Positions 1 through 7,025 of a DNA stretch of 12,582 nt are shown piece by piece (positions within the stretch are counted from its first letter, which is position 1; the number at the start of each line of letters is the position of its first letter). Under the pieces are notes generated by a model. The model saw only the letters and a list, made by a program, of their open reading frames with translations, was not told the DNA's origin and did not search any database. The position numbers were made by a program, and so were the translations under genes. The stretch comes from an uncultured Prochlorococcus sp. (GTDB lineage Bacteria > Cyanobacteriota > Cyanobacteriia > PCC-6307 > Cyanobiaceae), in NCBI GenBank assembly GCA_913041805.1, contig CAJWIZ010000008.1:1-12582 (forward strand), given 5' to 3'.

Positions 1-1
1 G

Positions 2-697
2 ATTATAAAGCTTCCAGCTTCAGCAAACATCAAAACTCATCAATGCAAATCAAATATAATACCTAACCTATTATTAAAGCGTCTAAAAGATCATTCTCAG
101 CGGCTAGGCAAGCTTACGCAAAGATTAATGGAGGGTCTCGTAATTAAAGACCAGCAAACCTATATGAGATCAATCAAAATGAGTGATGAAGCGCAAGAAC
201 TTTTTTACTGTTTAGAAGAACTAATAGTGCTTTGTCCAAAGAGGTATGGTTCCTGGGGCGTAGATGAAATCCATAAAGTATTTCTAGGCAAAAATGTCGA
301 GCAAGGCTTCTCAAGCTGGCCTCAAGGTACTCCTGTAATGTGCAATGAAAACCTACCAGATCTTGACCTTTCAAATGGGGATATAGGTGTAGTCATTGGA
401 GAGGGAGATCAGCGTAGATTGTTATTTCGCATTGTCCTTGAGGGAGGAGAGTTGGTATCTAGATTTATCCATCCAGCAAGATTAAAAATATTACAACCGG
501 CATTGGCTATGACCATTCACAAAGCACAAGGGAGTGAAGCGAATGAAGTTATTGTGCTTTTACCTGGACAATACACAAAGTCATTTCATGCAATTGAAAG
601 GACAAATAAAGATAAAAGCTACGAAGAAAGATTGGTTTACACAGCCATCACCAGAGCCAAAAACAACGTACAGCTGATCATCGAGCACTGTGAATAA
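2..697 (+). CDS. recD: RecD-like exodeoxyribonuclease V alpha subunit, 3' end (5' partial)
   Basis: This is the C-terminal 231 residues of a superfamily 1 DNA helicase, best matching RecD, the 5'-3' motor subunit of the RecBCD recombination nuclease. The frame is open from the first bases, so the internal ATG at 128 is not the start; the gene begins outside the window. Visible landmarks are a GTPVM...NGDIGVV segment at about 326-394, typical of the RecD 2A/2B region, then helicase motif V as TIHKAQGSE (from 512) and motif VI as VYTAITRAKN (about 635-664), whose arginine contacts ATP. The Walker A and B motifs lie upstream of the window. It ends with TAA 156 nt before the helicase gene on the same strand. 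A RecD2-type or other UvrD_C_2 helicase cannot be excluded from the C-terminus alone; RecD is favoured from memory of picocyanobacterial gene order. Confidence 0.8.
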   Translation: MIKLPASANIKTHQCKSNIIPNLLLKRLKDHSQRLGKLTQRLMEGLVIKDQQTYMRSIKMSDEAQELFYCLEELIVLCPKRYGSWGVDEIHKVFLGKNVEQGFSSWPQGTPVMCNENLPDLDLSNGDIGVVIGEGDQRRLLFRIVLEGGELVSRFIHPARLKILQPALAMTIHKAQGSEANEVIVLLPGQYTKSFHAIERTNKDKSYEERLVYTAITRAKNNVQLIIEHCE

Positions 698-790
698 GAG
701 CTTAAGCGTTTAAAGCAAAAGAAATTACAAAAATCTTCTGTCAAGATGATAAATTAAAATCAACCTTTAAAAGGGCGAGTCAACACAGCA

Positions 791-803
791 CGGTTATTAA
801 CCG
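791..803 (+). repeat. Small inverted repeat in the helicase leader
   Basis: CGGTT, a 3-nt loop ATT, then AACCG: a perfect 5-bp inverted repeat 15 nt upstream of a larger hairpin. It could be a short RNA stem or a dyad DNA-binding site. Confidence 0.4.
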
Positions 804-817
804 ATTGGACGTTGTCT

Positions 818-842
818 GCCTGATTTGAAGGAGCAATCAGGC
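818..842 (+). promoter_or_regulatory. Hairpin with Shine-Dalgarno sequence in its loop
   Basis: GCCTGATT (818-825) is perfectly complementary to AATCAGGC (835-842), giving an 8-bp stem around a 9-nt loop, TGAAGGAGC. The loop holds AAGGAG (828-833), the only good SD before the ATG at 854. Linear spacing from SD to ATG is 20 nt, too long for normal initiation. Folding the stem would remove eight bases from the path and leave 11 nt from stem base to ATG. This suggests translation that depends on RNA structure; the function is inferred. Confidence 0.5.
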
Positions 843-853
843 CAACTCCATAG

Positions 854-2662
854 ATGAAGAATACAAAAGCACATGAGGAATCCTCATGTTCAGTTGATCT
901 AATCAAAGAAAAGATAACCAATCAGGAAAATGAAGAGATCTCACGAAATGATCTTCCTTCAGATGAATCAAGCAGTCAAAATGACCTTTTAGGTAAGGAT
1001 TCCCTCTCTCCAAGCGGCTTCGAAAGTTTCGGATTCAGTAAAGAGCTCCTAAAAACTATCGAGGGGAAAGGGTATAAAGAACCTTCGCCAATACAAAAGG
1101 CTGCAATCCCTGAGCTAATGCTTGGGCGTGATCTCGTTGGGCAGGCGCAGACTGGAACAGGGAAAACAGCAGCCTTTGCACTTCCACTACTTGAAAGGTT
1201 AAAAAAAGAGAACCACAATCCTCAGGTTCTTGTTCTCACTCCAACTCGTGAACTAGCCATGCAAGTGGCTGAATCCTTTCGTGCATATGGAGCAGGACAT
1301 TCCCATTTTAAAGTTTTAGCTGTATATGGAGGTGCCGACTTTCGATCCCAAATCAATGCGCTCAAAAGAGGGGTAGATGTAATTGTTGGAACTCCTGGAC
1401 GAGTAATGGACCATATGAGACAAAAAACACTAAATACCAGTGGCTTGAGTTGTCTTGTACTAGATGAAGCTGACGAAATGTTGAGGATGGGCTTTATCGA
1501 TGATGTTGAATGGATCCTCAGCCAATTACCAACCGAACGTCAACTAGTCTTATTCTCAGCAACTATGCCCTCTGAAATAAGACGGCTATCTAAACGTTAT
1601 TTAAATGATCCTGCAGAGATCACCATTAAATCAAAAGCACAAGACGCAAGACTGATCAAACAACGCTTTATCATTATCAAAAACAGCTACAAACTTGAAG
1701 CACTAAAAAGAGTTCTGGAAGCAATAAATGATGAAGGAGTAATTATTTTTGTCAGGACAAAAGTTATAACACTTACAGTAGCGGAGACACTTGAAGCATC
1801 AGGATATGAAGTTGCAGTATTAAATGGTGATATCCCTCAGAATCAACGTGAAAGGACTATTGAACGTCTACGCAAAGGTAGTATCAATATACTTGTTGCT
1901 ACTGATGTGGCAGCAAGAGGTCTAGATGTTGAGCGTATTGGTCTTGTCGTTAACTATGACATGCCTTTTGATAGTGAAGCATACGTTCATAGAATTGGTC
2001 GTACGGGAAGAGCTGGTCGCAATGGAGAAGCTGTTCTTTTCGTAAACCCCAGAGAAAGACATTTTTTAGGGACTCTAGAGAGAACTGTTGGACAACCCAT
2101 TGAACAAATGGATATCCCTAATAATGCAAGTATTAATGAAAATAGAATAAATAAACTCCAGAAGCGATTACTAGAAGAAGCTAAAAAAGAGAGAGAGCAT
2201 GATGAAGAAACAACACTTTTAAAGAAACTAATCAAACAAGCAGGAGAAGAACTCAATATAAATCCAGAACAAGTTGCACTGGCTGCAATCAGCCTTGCAA
2301 TTGGATCAAATCCATTGCTTGTAAAAGAAGATGAAAATTGGTTAAAGCAATGCTCACAAAATCACCGTCGCGAAGATAGATCTAGTTCCAGGCGCAGAAA
2401 CGATCGAAATTCCAATCCACCTGAAAATAATATGGAACGTTTTCGAGTAGGTGTTGGTCATCGTGACCGTGTAAAGCCTGGGAATTTAGTAGGAGCAATT
2501 GCTAATGAGACAGGGCTAAAAGGAAAAATGATTGGACGCATTCAAATATTTGATTCTTATAGTTTAATAGACCTTCCTAAAGGAATGCCAGAGAACATCT
2601 TTCAAGATTTGAAAAGGTTAAAAGTAATGAACCGCGAGTTACAAATAAATCGTTATAAATAA
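854..2662 (+). CDS. deaD: DEAD-box ATP-dependent RNA helicase, DeaD/CsdA type with DbpA-like RNA-binding domain
   Basis: This ATP-dependent RNA helicase unwinds short RNA duplexes; relatives act in ribosome assembly and mRNA turnover, often in the cold (CsdA, CrhR). The 602 residues show a Q motif (about 57-81), motif I AQTGTGKT (98-105), Ia PTRELA (130-135), Ib TPGR (180-183), II DEAD (204-207), III SAT (235-237), V around ATDVAARGLD (349-358) and VI HRIGRTGRAGR (379-389). A charged linker (about 430-465) leads to an Arg-rich stretch (505-518) and a DbpA-like RNA-binding fold (about 528-598). The first 55 residues are Ser/Asp/Glu-rich and probably disordered. The ATG is the natural start before this extension, although its SD sits 20 nt upstream in a hairpin loop. 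No strong terminator follows. The family is certain; the exact ortholog (deaD versus a CrhR-like name) is not. Confidence 0.95.
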   Translation: MKNTKAHEESSCSVDLIKEKITNQENEEISRNDLPSDESSSQNDLLGKDSLSPSGFESFGFSKELLKTIEGKGYKEPSPIQKAAIPELMLGRDLVGQAQTGTGKTAAFALPLLERLKKENHNPQVLVLTPTRELAMQVAESFRAYGAGHSHFKVLAVYGGADFRSQINALKRGVDVIVGTPGRVMDHMRQKTLNTSGLSCLVLDEADEMLRMGFIDDVEWILSQLPTERQLVLFSATMPSEIRRLSKRYLNDPAEITIKSKAQDARLIKQRFIIIKNSYKLEALKRVLEAINDEGVIIFVRTKVITLTVAETLEASGYEVAVLNGDIPQNQRERTIERLRKGSINILVATDVAARGLDVERIGLVVNYDMPFDSEAYVHRIGRTGRAGRNGEAVLFVNPRERHFLGTLERTVGQPIEQMDIPNNASINENRINKLQKRLLEEAKKEREHDEETTLLKKLIKQAGEELNINPEQVALAAISLAIGSNPLLVKEDENWLKQCSQNHRREDRSSSRRRNDRNSNPPENNMERFRVGVGHRDRVKPGNLVGAIANETGLKGKMIGRIQIFDSYSLIDLPKGMPENIFQDLKRLKVMNRELQINRYK

Positions 2663-2841
2663 AAAAAGTAAAAACTCTTCTTAAAAAAATTAATTCATTA
2701 AATTCAATGCCTTCTGGTTTAAGTAATGCCATAAAAAATCGAATAATGGTTAGTCATACCTTGTAATTTGCAGCTTAATGTCAGCAAACACATTAGATAA
2801 ATCAAGTATAAATCTATCTTTTCAATCATTTTTTCAAAACA

Positions 2842-2864
2842 CCTTGCGGTAAAAACCTTTGCGG
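2842..2864 (+). repeat. Short direct repeat CCTTGCGG / CCTTTGCGG
   Basis: CCTTGCGG at 2842-2849 and CCTTTGCGG at 2856-2864 are separated by TAAAAA, so the units begin 14 nt apart. They differ by one inserted T. They could be paired regulator sites or chance. Confidence 0.35.
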
Positions 2865-3044
2865 AATCGCGCTTAACCTCTTATTAAAATGAATTGAGAT
2901 TTGTCTTGAGTTATCAAAAAATTGCCTTGAGTCCCTGAAATATTCACTAAAGCTTTGAGATCATCAAAGAAATCTTTTTATTCATTGTTGCTAGGTGTCA
3001 CTTTTAAAGCAACTTCGCTGTAGTTTGGTAAAGCATCAGATCCA

Positions 3045-3094
3045 GCTCCTAGGCTCCAAACGGCTCGCTCCCAAAGCTTTAGCTTCCACGCTCC
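3045..3094 (+). repeat. Cluster of four GCTCC pentamers
   Basis: GCTCC occurs at 3045-3049, 3053-3057, 3067-3071 and 3090-3094, within the last 120 nt before the RRM gene and in a patch richer in G+C than its surroundings. Spacing is irregular. It may be part of a protein- or RNA-bound leader, or composition bias. Confidence 0.3.
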
Positions 3095-3160
3095 AGCATT
3101 CAAGGACTTTCCTTTTCGAACCAACGCTTTACTGAGCAAATCCCATCAGTCCCTTTAGGA

Positions 3161-3475
3161 ATGACCATTTACATAGGAAATCTGTCTTTCCAGGCAGAGC
3201 AGGAAGATTTAGTCGATCTCTTCAGCCAATATGGTGAAGTCAAAAAAGCAAGTCTTCCCCTCGATCGAGAAACAGGAAGGAAACGAGGTTTCGCCTTCGT
3301 TGAAATGAGCCAAGATGCTGATGAGCAAAAAGCAATCGATGACCTGCAAGATGTCGAATGGATGGGGAGAATGATAAGAGTCAATAAAGCCACTCCTCGC
3401 GAAGGATCAAGAGGTGGTGGTGGTGGTGGTGGTCGTGGCGGTTATGGAGGAGATACAGGAGGGAATCGTTGGTAG
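3161..3475 (+). CDS. Glycine-rich RRM RNA-binding protein (cyanobacterial Rbp type)
   Basis: This is a small single-RRM protein of the cyanobacterial Rbp family, whose members bind U-rich RNA, are often induced by cold, and in some species help localise mRNAs. The 104 residues show RNP2 as IYIGNL (3-8) and RNP1 as RGFAFVEM (42-49), with the aromatic RNA-stacking positions Y4, F44 and F46 present. The RRM fills about residues 2-78. A Gly/Arg tail (about 84-101) contains seven glycines in a row. The ATG start follows from the family pattern, in which the protein opens directly with the RNP2 strand; the only SD-like bases, AGGA at 3157-3160, abut the ATG and are too close to work normally. It follows a long non-coding leader, as expected for a post-transcriptionally regulated gene, and converges on the 62-residue gene across a shared hairpin. 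Confidence 0.93.
   Translation: MTIYIGNLSFQAEQEDLVDLFSQYGEVKKASLPLDRETGRKRGFAFVEMSQDADEQKAIDDLQDVEWMGRMIRVNKATPREGSRGGGGGGGRGGYGGDTGGNRW
3413..3433 (+). repeat. In-frame GGT trinucleotide repeat, seven units
   Basis: Seven consecutive GGT codons encode Gly7 in the RRM protein's tail. A uniform codon run of this kind is prone to slippage and would change the linker length without a frameshift. Confidence 0.85.
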
Positions 3476-3493
3476 ATTCCTTATAATTGCCGC

Positions 3494-3524
3494 AAAAAAA
3501 AGCCATCAATTTAACATTGATGGC
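3494..3524 (-). terminator. Rho-independent terminator of the 62-residue gene
   Basis: GCCATCAA (3502-3509) pairs with TTGATGGC (3517-3524) around a 7-nt loop. On the minus strand the stem is followed directly by eight T residues (complement of 3494-3501), about 30 nt beyond the small gene's stop. On the plus strand the stem is followed only by a weak CTTGAAAATTTT tract, so it may also partly stop RRM-gene transcription. Confidence 0.85.
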
Positions 3525-3554
3525 CTTGAAAATTTTGAGCTGATTAATTAAACC

Positions 3555-3743
3555 TTAAAGCTCAATAAGTTCAGTCATTGCCTCTCGATGGGTAACTTTC
3601 TGAATCAATTCCTGAGAGTGGTCGATAGGATGCTCAAGTTTGCGAAGATCATCTTGGGAACCAGGTAAAACCGATCGAAGAGTCTTTCTTCTCCTTTTAG
3701 CGTTAAAACGAGTTGACCTATTAAAAGCTCTAGAGCGAGACAT
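3555..3743 (-). CDS. Hypothetical small basic protein (62 aa)
   Basis: I do not recognise this protein. It has 62 residues with a strongly basic first third (RSRAFNRSTRFNAKRRRK, about residues 2-19) and a mixed-charge second half rich in His, Gln and Glu that could form helices. There is no Cys, signal peptide or membrane segment. It is supported as a real gene by an AGGAGG SD 4 nt before the ATG and by its own terminator just beyond the stop. It is convergent with the RRM gene and divergent from the ABC exporter, with about 100 nt between their starts. The basic arm beside an RNA-binding protein gene suggests nucleic-acid or ribosome contact, but that is inference. I compared it mentally with ribosomal protein bS21, also small and basic, and saw no match. 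Confidence 0.75.
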   Translation of the reverse strand: MSRSRAFNRSTRFNAKRRRKTLRSVLPGSQDDLRKLEHPIDHSQELIQKVTHREAMTELIEL

Positions 3744-3747
3744 CCAT

Positions 3748-3753
3748 CCTCCT
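3748..3753 (-). promoter_or_regulatory. Ribosome binding site of the 62-residue gene
   Basis: AGGAGG on the minus strand, 4 nt before the ATG (3743-3741). It is among the strongest SDs in the window and the main evidence that this short ORF is translated. Confidence 0.8.
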
Positions 3754-3832
3754 GAAGTTCTAATTATTTTCTAGCTGATTTCTCTCAAAAAAGCTGAAAG
3801 TTTCATTCAACCCTTCAATAATGGTAATTGAA

Positions 3833-3836
3833 AAGG
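3833..3836 (+). promoter_or_regulatory. Probable ribosome binding site for the ABC exporter's TTG start
   Basis: AAGG ends 10 nt before the TTG at 3847 and 3 nt before an out-of-frame ATG at 3840. The spacing favours the TTG. An in-frame TGA at 3829-3831 rules out any start further upstream. Confidence 0.5.
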
Positions 3837-3846
3837 TAAATGTACT

Positions 3847-5640
3847 TTGATTAGCCACCCCAACAAGAGTGCCCTCAGAAGGCTAATAGGCAGTCTCAAC
3901 AACTATCGTCTTCTAATTCTTTCAGCTGCAGCTTGCTCAGTTCTCAACAAAATTTTTGATCTAGCTCCTCCTGTTTTAATAGGACTATCAGTAGATGTTG
4001 TGGTTCGAGAACAAAATTCCTGGTTGGGTAGTCTGGGATTTCAATCTGTTCCAAGCCAATTAGGGATACTGACCTTCCTATCATTCGTTATATGGAGTGC
4101 AGAATCATTCTTTGAGTATTTGTATAGTTATCTTTGGCGAAACCTAGCTCAAACTACTCAACACTCTCTAAGGATAAAAGCTTATAGCCATCTACAAAAG
4201 CTTGATTTGGCATTCTTTGAAAATGATAGTTCTGGCAGGTTATTGACCGTTCTTAATGATGATATCAATCAACTTGAAAGATTTTTAGATCATGGAGCCA
4301 ATCAAATTCTTCAATTGATAATTACAGTTGTCGTAATAGGAGGAGCAATGGCAATAATTTCTCCTGGAGTAGCGTTACTTTCCTTTTTGCCTATACCAAT
4401 AATTCTTTGGGGTTCAATTAATTTTCAAAAAAAACTGGCTCCAAAATATCGAGAAGTAAGAGAGCGGGCTGGTGACATTGCTGCTCGGCTTAGCAACAAT
4501 CTTGGTGGGATGCTTACTATTAAAAGCTTCGCAACGGAATCATGGGAATTAGAAAAAATAAAAAATGATAGTAATGCTTACCGAAAAAGCAATCGCAAAG
4601 CAATCAAACTCTCAGCAGCTTTCATACCTTTAATTAGATTTGCCATACTCTTTGCCTTTGTAGCAATTCTCTTGGTTGGAGGCCTGAAAGCCTGGCGAGG
4701 TGAAATGCCAATAGGCACATATAGTTTTTTAGTATTCATTACACAAAGACTTCTTTGGCCACTAACTACACTTGGCCATACTCTCGATGAATATCAACGT
4801 TCAATGGCCTCTACAAATCGAGTTTTAGACTTAATTGATACACCTATAAAGATATCAAGTGGTACAAAAAATATTAACCCTAATAAAATACTTGGAAGGG
4901 TTGAATTTGAGAATGTCGAATTTAACTATAAGGGGCGACAACCAATAATTAGCAAGTTTAATTTAAAAATTTCAGCCGGCAAGACAATTGGGATTGTAGG
5001 AGCTACTGGGTCAGGGAAAAGCACAATCATCAAATTGCTATTAAGGCTCTATCAAATAAAGCAGGGAAAGATCAAGCTTGATGGAGACAATATTGATTCA
5101 ATTGATCTCAAAGATCTTCGACGATGCATCGCACTTGTAAGTCAAGATGTTTACCTTTTCCATGGCACAGTCGGTGAAAATATTGCTTACGGGTCTCCAA
5201 CAGCCTCACATGAAATGATTAGAAACGCAGCAAAGCTAGCCGAAGCAACAGAATTTATTGAGAATCTACCAAATAAATACAATACCTTGGTTGGAGAAAG
5301 AGGACAAAGACTTTCAGGTGGACAAAGGCAAAGGATTGCTTTAGCAAGAGCAATCCTGAAAAATGCTCCAATATTGATACTTGATGAAGCAACAGCTGCA
5401 GTTGATAATGAAACCGAAGCAGCGATCCAGCGATCACTTTCTAAAATAACAAAAGATAGAACTACTATAGTTATCGCTCACAGGCTAAGTACAGTTAGGA
5501 ATGCTGATGAAATCATAGTCTTAGAGAAAGGTCAAATAGTGGAAAGTGGAACCCATGAAATACTTATAAGTAAAAATGGTCCTTATTCAGATCTTTGGAA
5601 AGTCCAAGCTGGATTACAAAAAGAAGCCCCAATAAGTTAA
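3847..5640 (+). CDS. ABC exporter half-transporter (MsbA/multidrug type)
   Basis: This is an inner-membrane type IV ABC exporter of 597 residues with fused membrane and ATPase domains, expected to work as a dimer. The membrane domain spans about residues 20-310, with hydrophobic segments near 21-47, 71-92, 151-170, 172-190, 258-280 and 289-308. The ATPase domain has Walker A GATGSGKST (385-393), Q-loop Gln433, signature LSGGQ (489-493), Walker B ILILDEA (509-515, catalytic Glu514) and H-loop His545, so it looks fully active. The cargo cannot be read from sequence; relatives move lipids, drugs or peptides. The start is TTG at 3847, because an in-frame TGA at 3829 closes the frame upstream and no ATG or GTG follows in the first codons. 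It stands alone on its strand and converges on the PsbP-like gene 85 nt away. No clear terminator is visible in that gap. Confidence 0.93.
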   Translation: MISHPNKSALRRLIGSLNNYRLLILSAAACSVLNKIFDLAPPVLIGLSVDVVVREQNSWLGSLGFQSVPSQLGILTFLSFVIWSAESFFEYLYSYLWRNLAQTTQHSLRIKAYSHLQKLDLAFFENDSSGRLLTVLNDDINQLERFLDHGANQILQLIITVVVIGGAMAIISPGVALLSFLPIPIILWGSINFQKKLAPKYREVRERAGDIAARLSNNLGGMLTIKSFATESWELEKIKNDSNAYRKSNRKAIKLSAAFIPLIRFAILFAFVAILLVGGLKAWRGEMPIGTYSFLVFITQRLLWPLTTLGHTLDEYQRSMASTNRVLDLIDTPIKISSGTKNINPNKILGRVEFENVEFNYKGRQPIISKFNLKISAGKTIGIVGATGSGKSTIIKLLLRLYQIKQGKIKLDGDNIDSIDLKDLRRCIALVSQDVYLFHGTVGENIAYGSPTASHEMIRNAAKLAEATEFIENLPNKYNTLVGERGQRLSGGQRQRIALARAILKNAPILILDEATAAVDNETEAAIQRSLSKITKDRTTIVIAHRLSTVRNADEIIVLEKGQIVESGTHEILISKNGPYSDLWKVQAGLQKEAPIS

Positions 5641-5725
5641 CAAATCAAACCAATATGTTTACTCAATAGATATTTCTTACTTGATTGAATTTATATTTAG
5701 TTTTTAGCTTATCCCAACTACTTGT

Positions 5726-6304
5726 CTAGATTAAAAATGTAAATGAGGTTATTGCACGTTCAAATATTTTCTGAACCTTCAACCATCTACTTTCATTAGT
5801 ACTAGCTGCAAGAGTATACAAATAACCTCGATCTACCACTACAGTTGCCACTTCATGTCTATCACGATCTTGTAGATGAACTGTATATTCTAAATCATAA
5901 AAAGTGTGGTCAGAATCCTTTCGCTCTTTTGCATCAACTAAATCCACTTCACGGCCAGCACCTTCCGGTGCAATTACTTCTTGCATCAACCTAGCGCCCA
6001 CTGCCTCTGCGCTACCAAGCTCCTTAAGCTCTACATCTTCCCCGACTTCTGACACAACCAAACTCAAGGTTTCATCACTATTAATGAGATCATGAAAAAC
6101 AACTTTTGGCCCCCCACTCACTGTCACTCTGGTCCATCCTGTTGGATAGAGAAAAGCATATCGACCATCAGGGCTTTGATAAGAGTTAAAGCCTCCAGCC
6201 AAGCCTCCACCGCAAGCTGTTAGCACCAAAACAAGAGATAAAGCCGTTAACGCACGTGTCAAAAGACGCAAAGTTCCAACCATCATCAAGCTTACATTTT
6301 TCAT
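5726..6304 (-). CDS. PsbP-like (CyanoP) photosystem II lipoprotein
   Basis: This is a PsbP-family lipoprotein, related to cyanobacterial CyanoP, which binds the lumenal face of photosystem II and aids its assembly. The 192-residue precursor has a lipoprotein signal: positive N-region, hydrophobic stretch (about 20-30) and lipobox LTAC with lipidated Cys31. A Gly-rich linker leads into the PsbP fold, which opens with [16 protein letters not shown] (42-57) and runs to the C-terminus; the mature length is typical. ATG at 6304 is the longest start; in-frame ATGs at codons 7 and 8 would still leave a usable signal, and no strong SD separates them. It is divergent from recR, only 15 nt from the TTG assigned to that gene. 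Family membership is firm; the precise PsbP subfamily is less so. Confidence 0.88.
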   Translation of the reverse strand: MKNVSLMMVGTLRLLTRALTALSLVLVLTACGGGLAGGFNSYQSPDGRYAFLYPTGWTRVTVSGGPKVVFHDLINSDETLSLVVSEVGEDVELKELGSAEAVGARLMQEVIAPEGAGREVDLVDAKERKDSDHTFYDLEYTVHLQDRDRHEVATVVVDRGYLYTLAASTNESRWLKVQKIFERAITSFTFLI

Positions 6305-6319
6305 TATTCTGCCGGAGGT

Positions 6320-7000
6320 TTGTATTTACTGAAAGAAGAATTATCCATCCTGTATCGAAAGAGTAAACCCTGCTTAAATTCTGTTATCTGCAATAGAGCC
6401 CTGAGCGGATTTACCAGGCCACTTGCGCGCCTCATAGACCAATTCGAACAGTTACCTGGAATTGGGCCAAGAACAGCCCAAAGACTTGCCTTATATTTAC
6501 TAAGGCAGCCAGAAGAAACCACACAAGCTTTTGCGAAGGCTTTAATAAGCGCTAGAGAGCAAGTAGGACAATGCAAAACATGTTTTCATCTAAGCGCAGA
6601 AGCTGAATGTGAAATATGCAAAAACCCCACTAGGAATAAAGAACTGCTTTGCGTGGTTGCAGACTCACGTGACCTACTGGCACTTGAACGTACTAGAGAA
6701 TATAAAGGTGTATACCATGTTCTTGGTGGACTAATTTCTCCTATGGATGGAATCGGGCCAGAATTGCTTGAGATCTCCAGTTTGATCAACAGGTTGAATA
6801 GTGAGGAAACCAAAGAGGTTATTCTTGCTCTTACTCCAAGCGTAGAAGGGGACACTACAAGCCTGTACCTTGCGCGACTATTACGACCTTTTACGAAAGT
6901 AACTCGTATCGCATATGGCCTTCCTGTAGGTAGTGAACTGGAATATGCCGATGAAGTGACGTTAACGCGTGCACTAGAAGGGCGGAGATCAATGGACTAA
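6320..7000 (+). CDS. recR: Recombination mediator protein RecR
   Basis: RecR works with RecO and RecF to load RecA at single-stranded gaps. In order there are a helix-hairpin-helix around [11 protein letters not shown] (45-55), a four-cysteine zinc finger (Cys85, Cys88, Cys97, Cys100), a Toprim domain from about 107 (VVADSRD; later [10 protein letters not shown] at 171-180) and the conserved C-terminal [15 protein letters not shown] (201-215). At 226 residues it is about 25 longer than usual. The excess lies before the domain and comes from the TTG at 6320, the only ATG/GTG/TTG in frame between the upstream stop (6248) and the domain. Alignment by eye with E. coli RecR puts the expected start near codon 28, a CTG at 6401. 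The real N-terminus is therefore uncertain while the rest is clear. lipA follows after 25 nt, probably cotranscribed. Confidence 0.93.
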   Translation: MYLLKEELSILYRKSKPCLNSVICNRALSGFTRPLARLIDQFEQLPGIGPRTAQRLALYLLRQPEETTQAFAKALISAREQVGQCKTCFHLSAEAECEICKNPTRNKELLCVVADSRDLLALERTREYKGVYHVLGGLISPMDGIGPELLEISSLINRLNSEETKEVILALTPSVEGDTTSLYLARLLRPFTKVTRIAYGLPVGSELEYADEVTLTRALEGRRSMD

Positions 7001-7025
7001 TGCAACTAATTCTGATCAATTTACG

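Larger units (their letters stand above)
698..853 (+). promoter_or_regulatory. Intergenic leader of the DEAD-box helicase gene
   Basis: This 156-nt gap between the recD stop and the helicase start holds no ORF of note. Its 3' half carries two inverted repeats (791-803 and 818-842), so it probably contains the promoter and a structured 5' leader. I could not place a convincing -35/-10 pair; the AT-rich stretch around 740-765 is the likeliest place. No strong terminator for recD is visible. Confidence 0.45.
2663..3160. other. 498-nt stretch without a gene, upstream of the RRM protein gene
   Basis: No convincing coding region lies here on either strand. The longest ATG ORF I found is a 36-codon minus-strand frame at 2719-2829 without a well-placed SD. 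The left part is very AT-rich. A short tandem repeat sits at 2842-2864, and a locally GC-richer patch at about 3040-3100 has four copies of GCTCC. The likely content is the promoter and a long 5' leader of the RRM gene, and possibly a small RNA, but no known RNA family was recognised. Confidence 0.5.

Noticed and set aside
128-130. ATG as the start of the recD-like gene
   Set aside because: The frame is open to the first bases of the window and the upstream codons continue a plausible protein, so this is an internal methionine of a truncated gene.
701-717. GCTTAAGC palindrome just after the recD stop as a terminator
   Set aside because: The possible stem is only 4 bp and no T-tract follows on the plus strand.
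2719-2829. 36-codon minus-strand ORF in the gap after the helicase, with a lipobox-like LTLSC
   Set aside because: AT-rich spacer, no well-placed SD, no recognisable family and no terminator; short ORFs of this size are expected by chance.
2707-2853. Two plus-strand mini-ORFs (19 and 24 codons) in the same gap
   Set aside because: No SD and no coding signature; both are within chance expectation.
5641-5725. Possible bidirectional terminator between the ABC exporter and the PsbP-like gene
   Set aside because: Only weak, imperfect AT pairings are visible with no stable stem.
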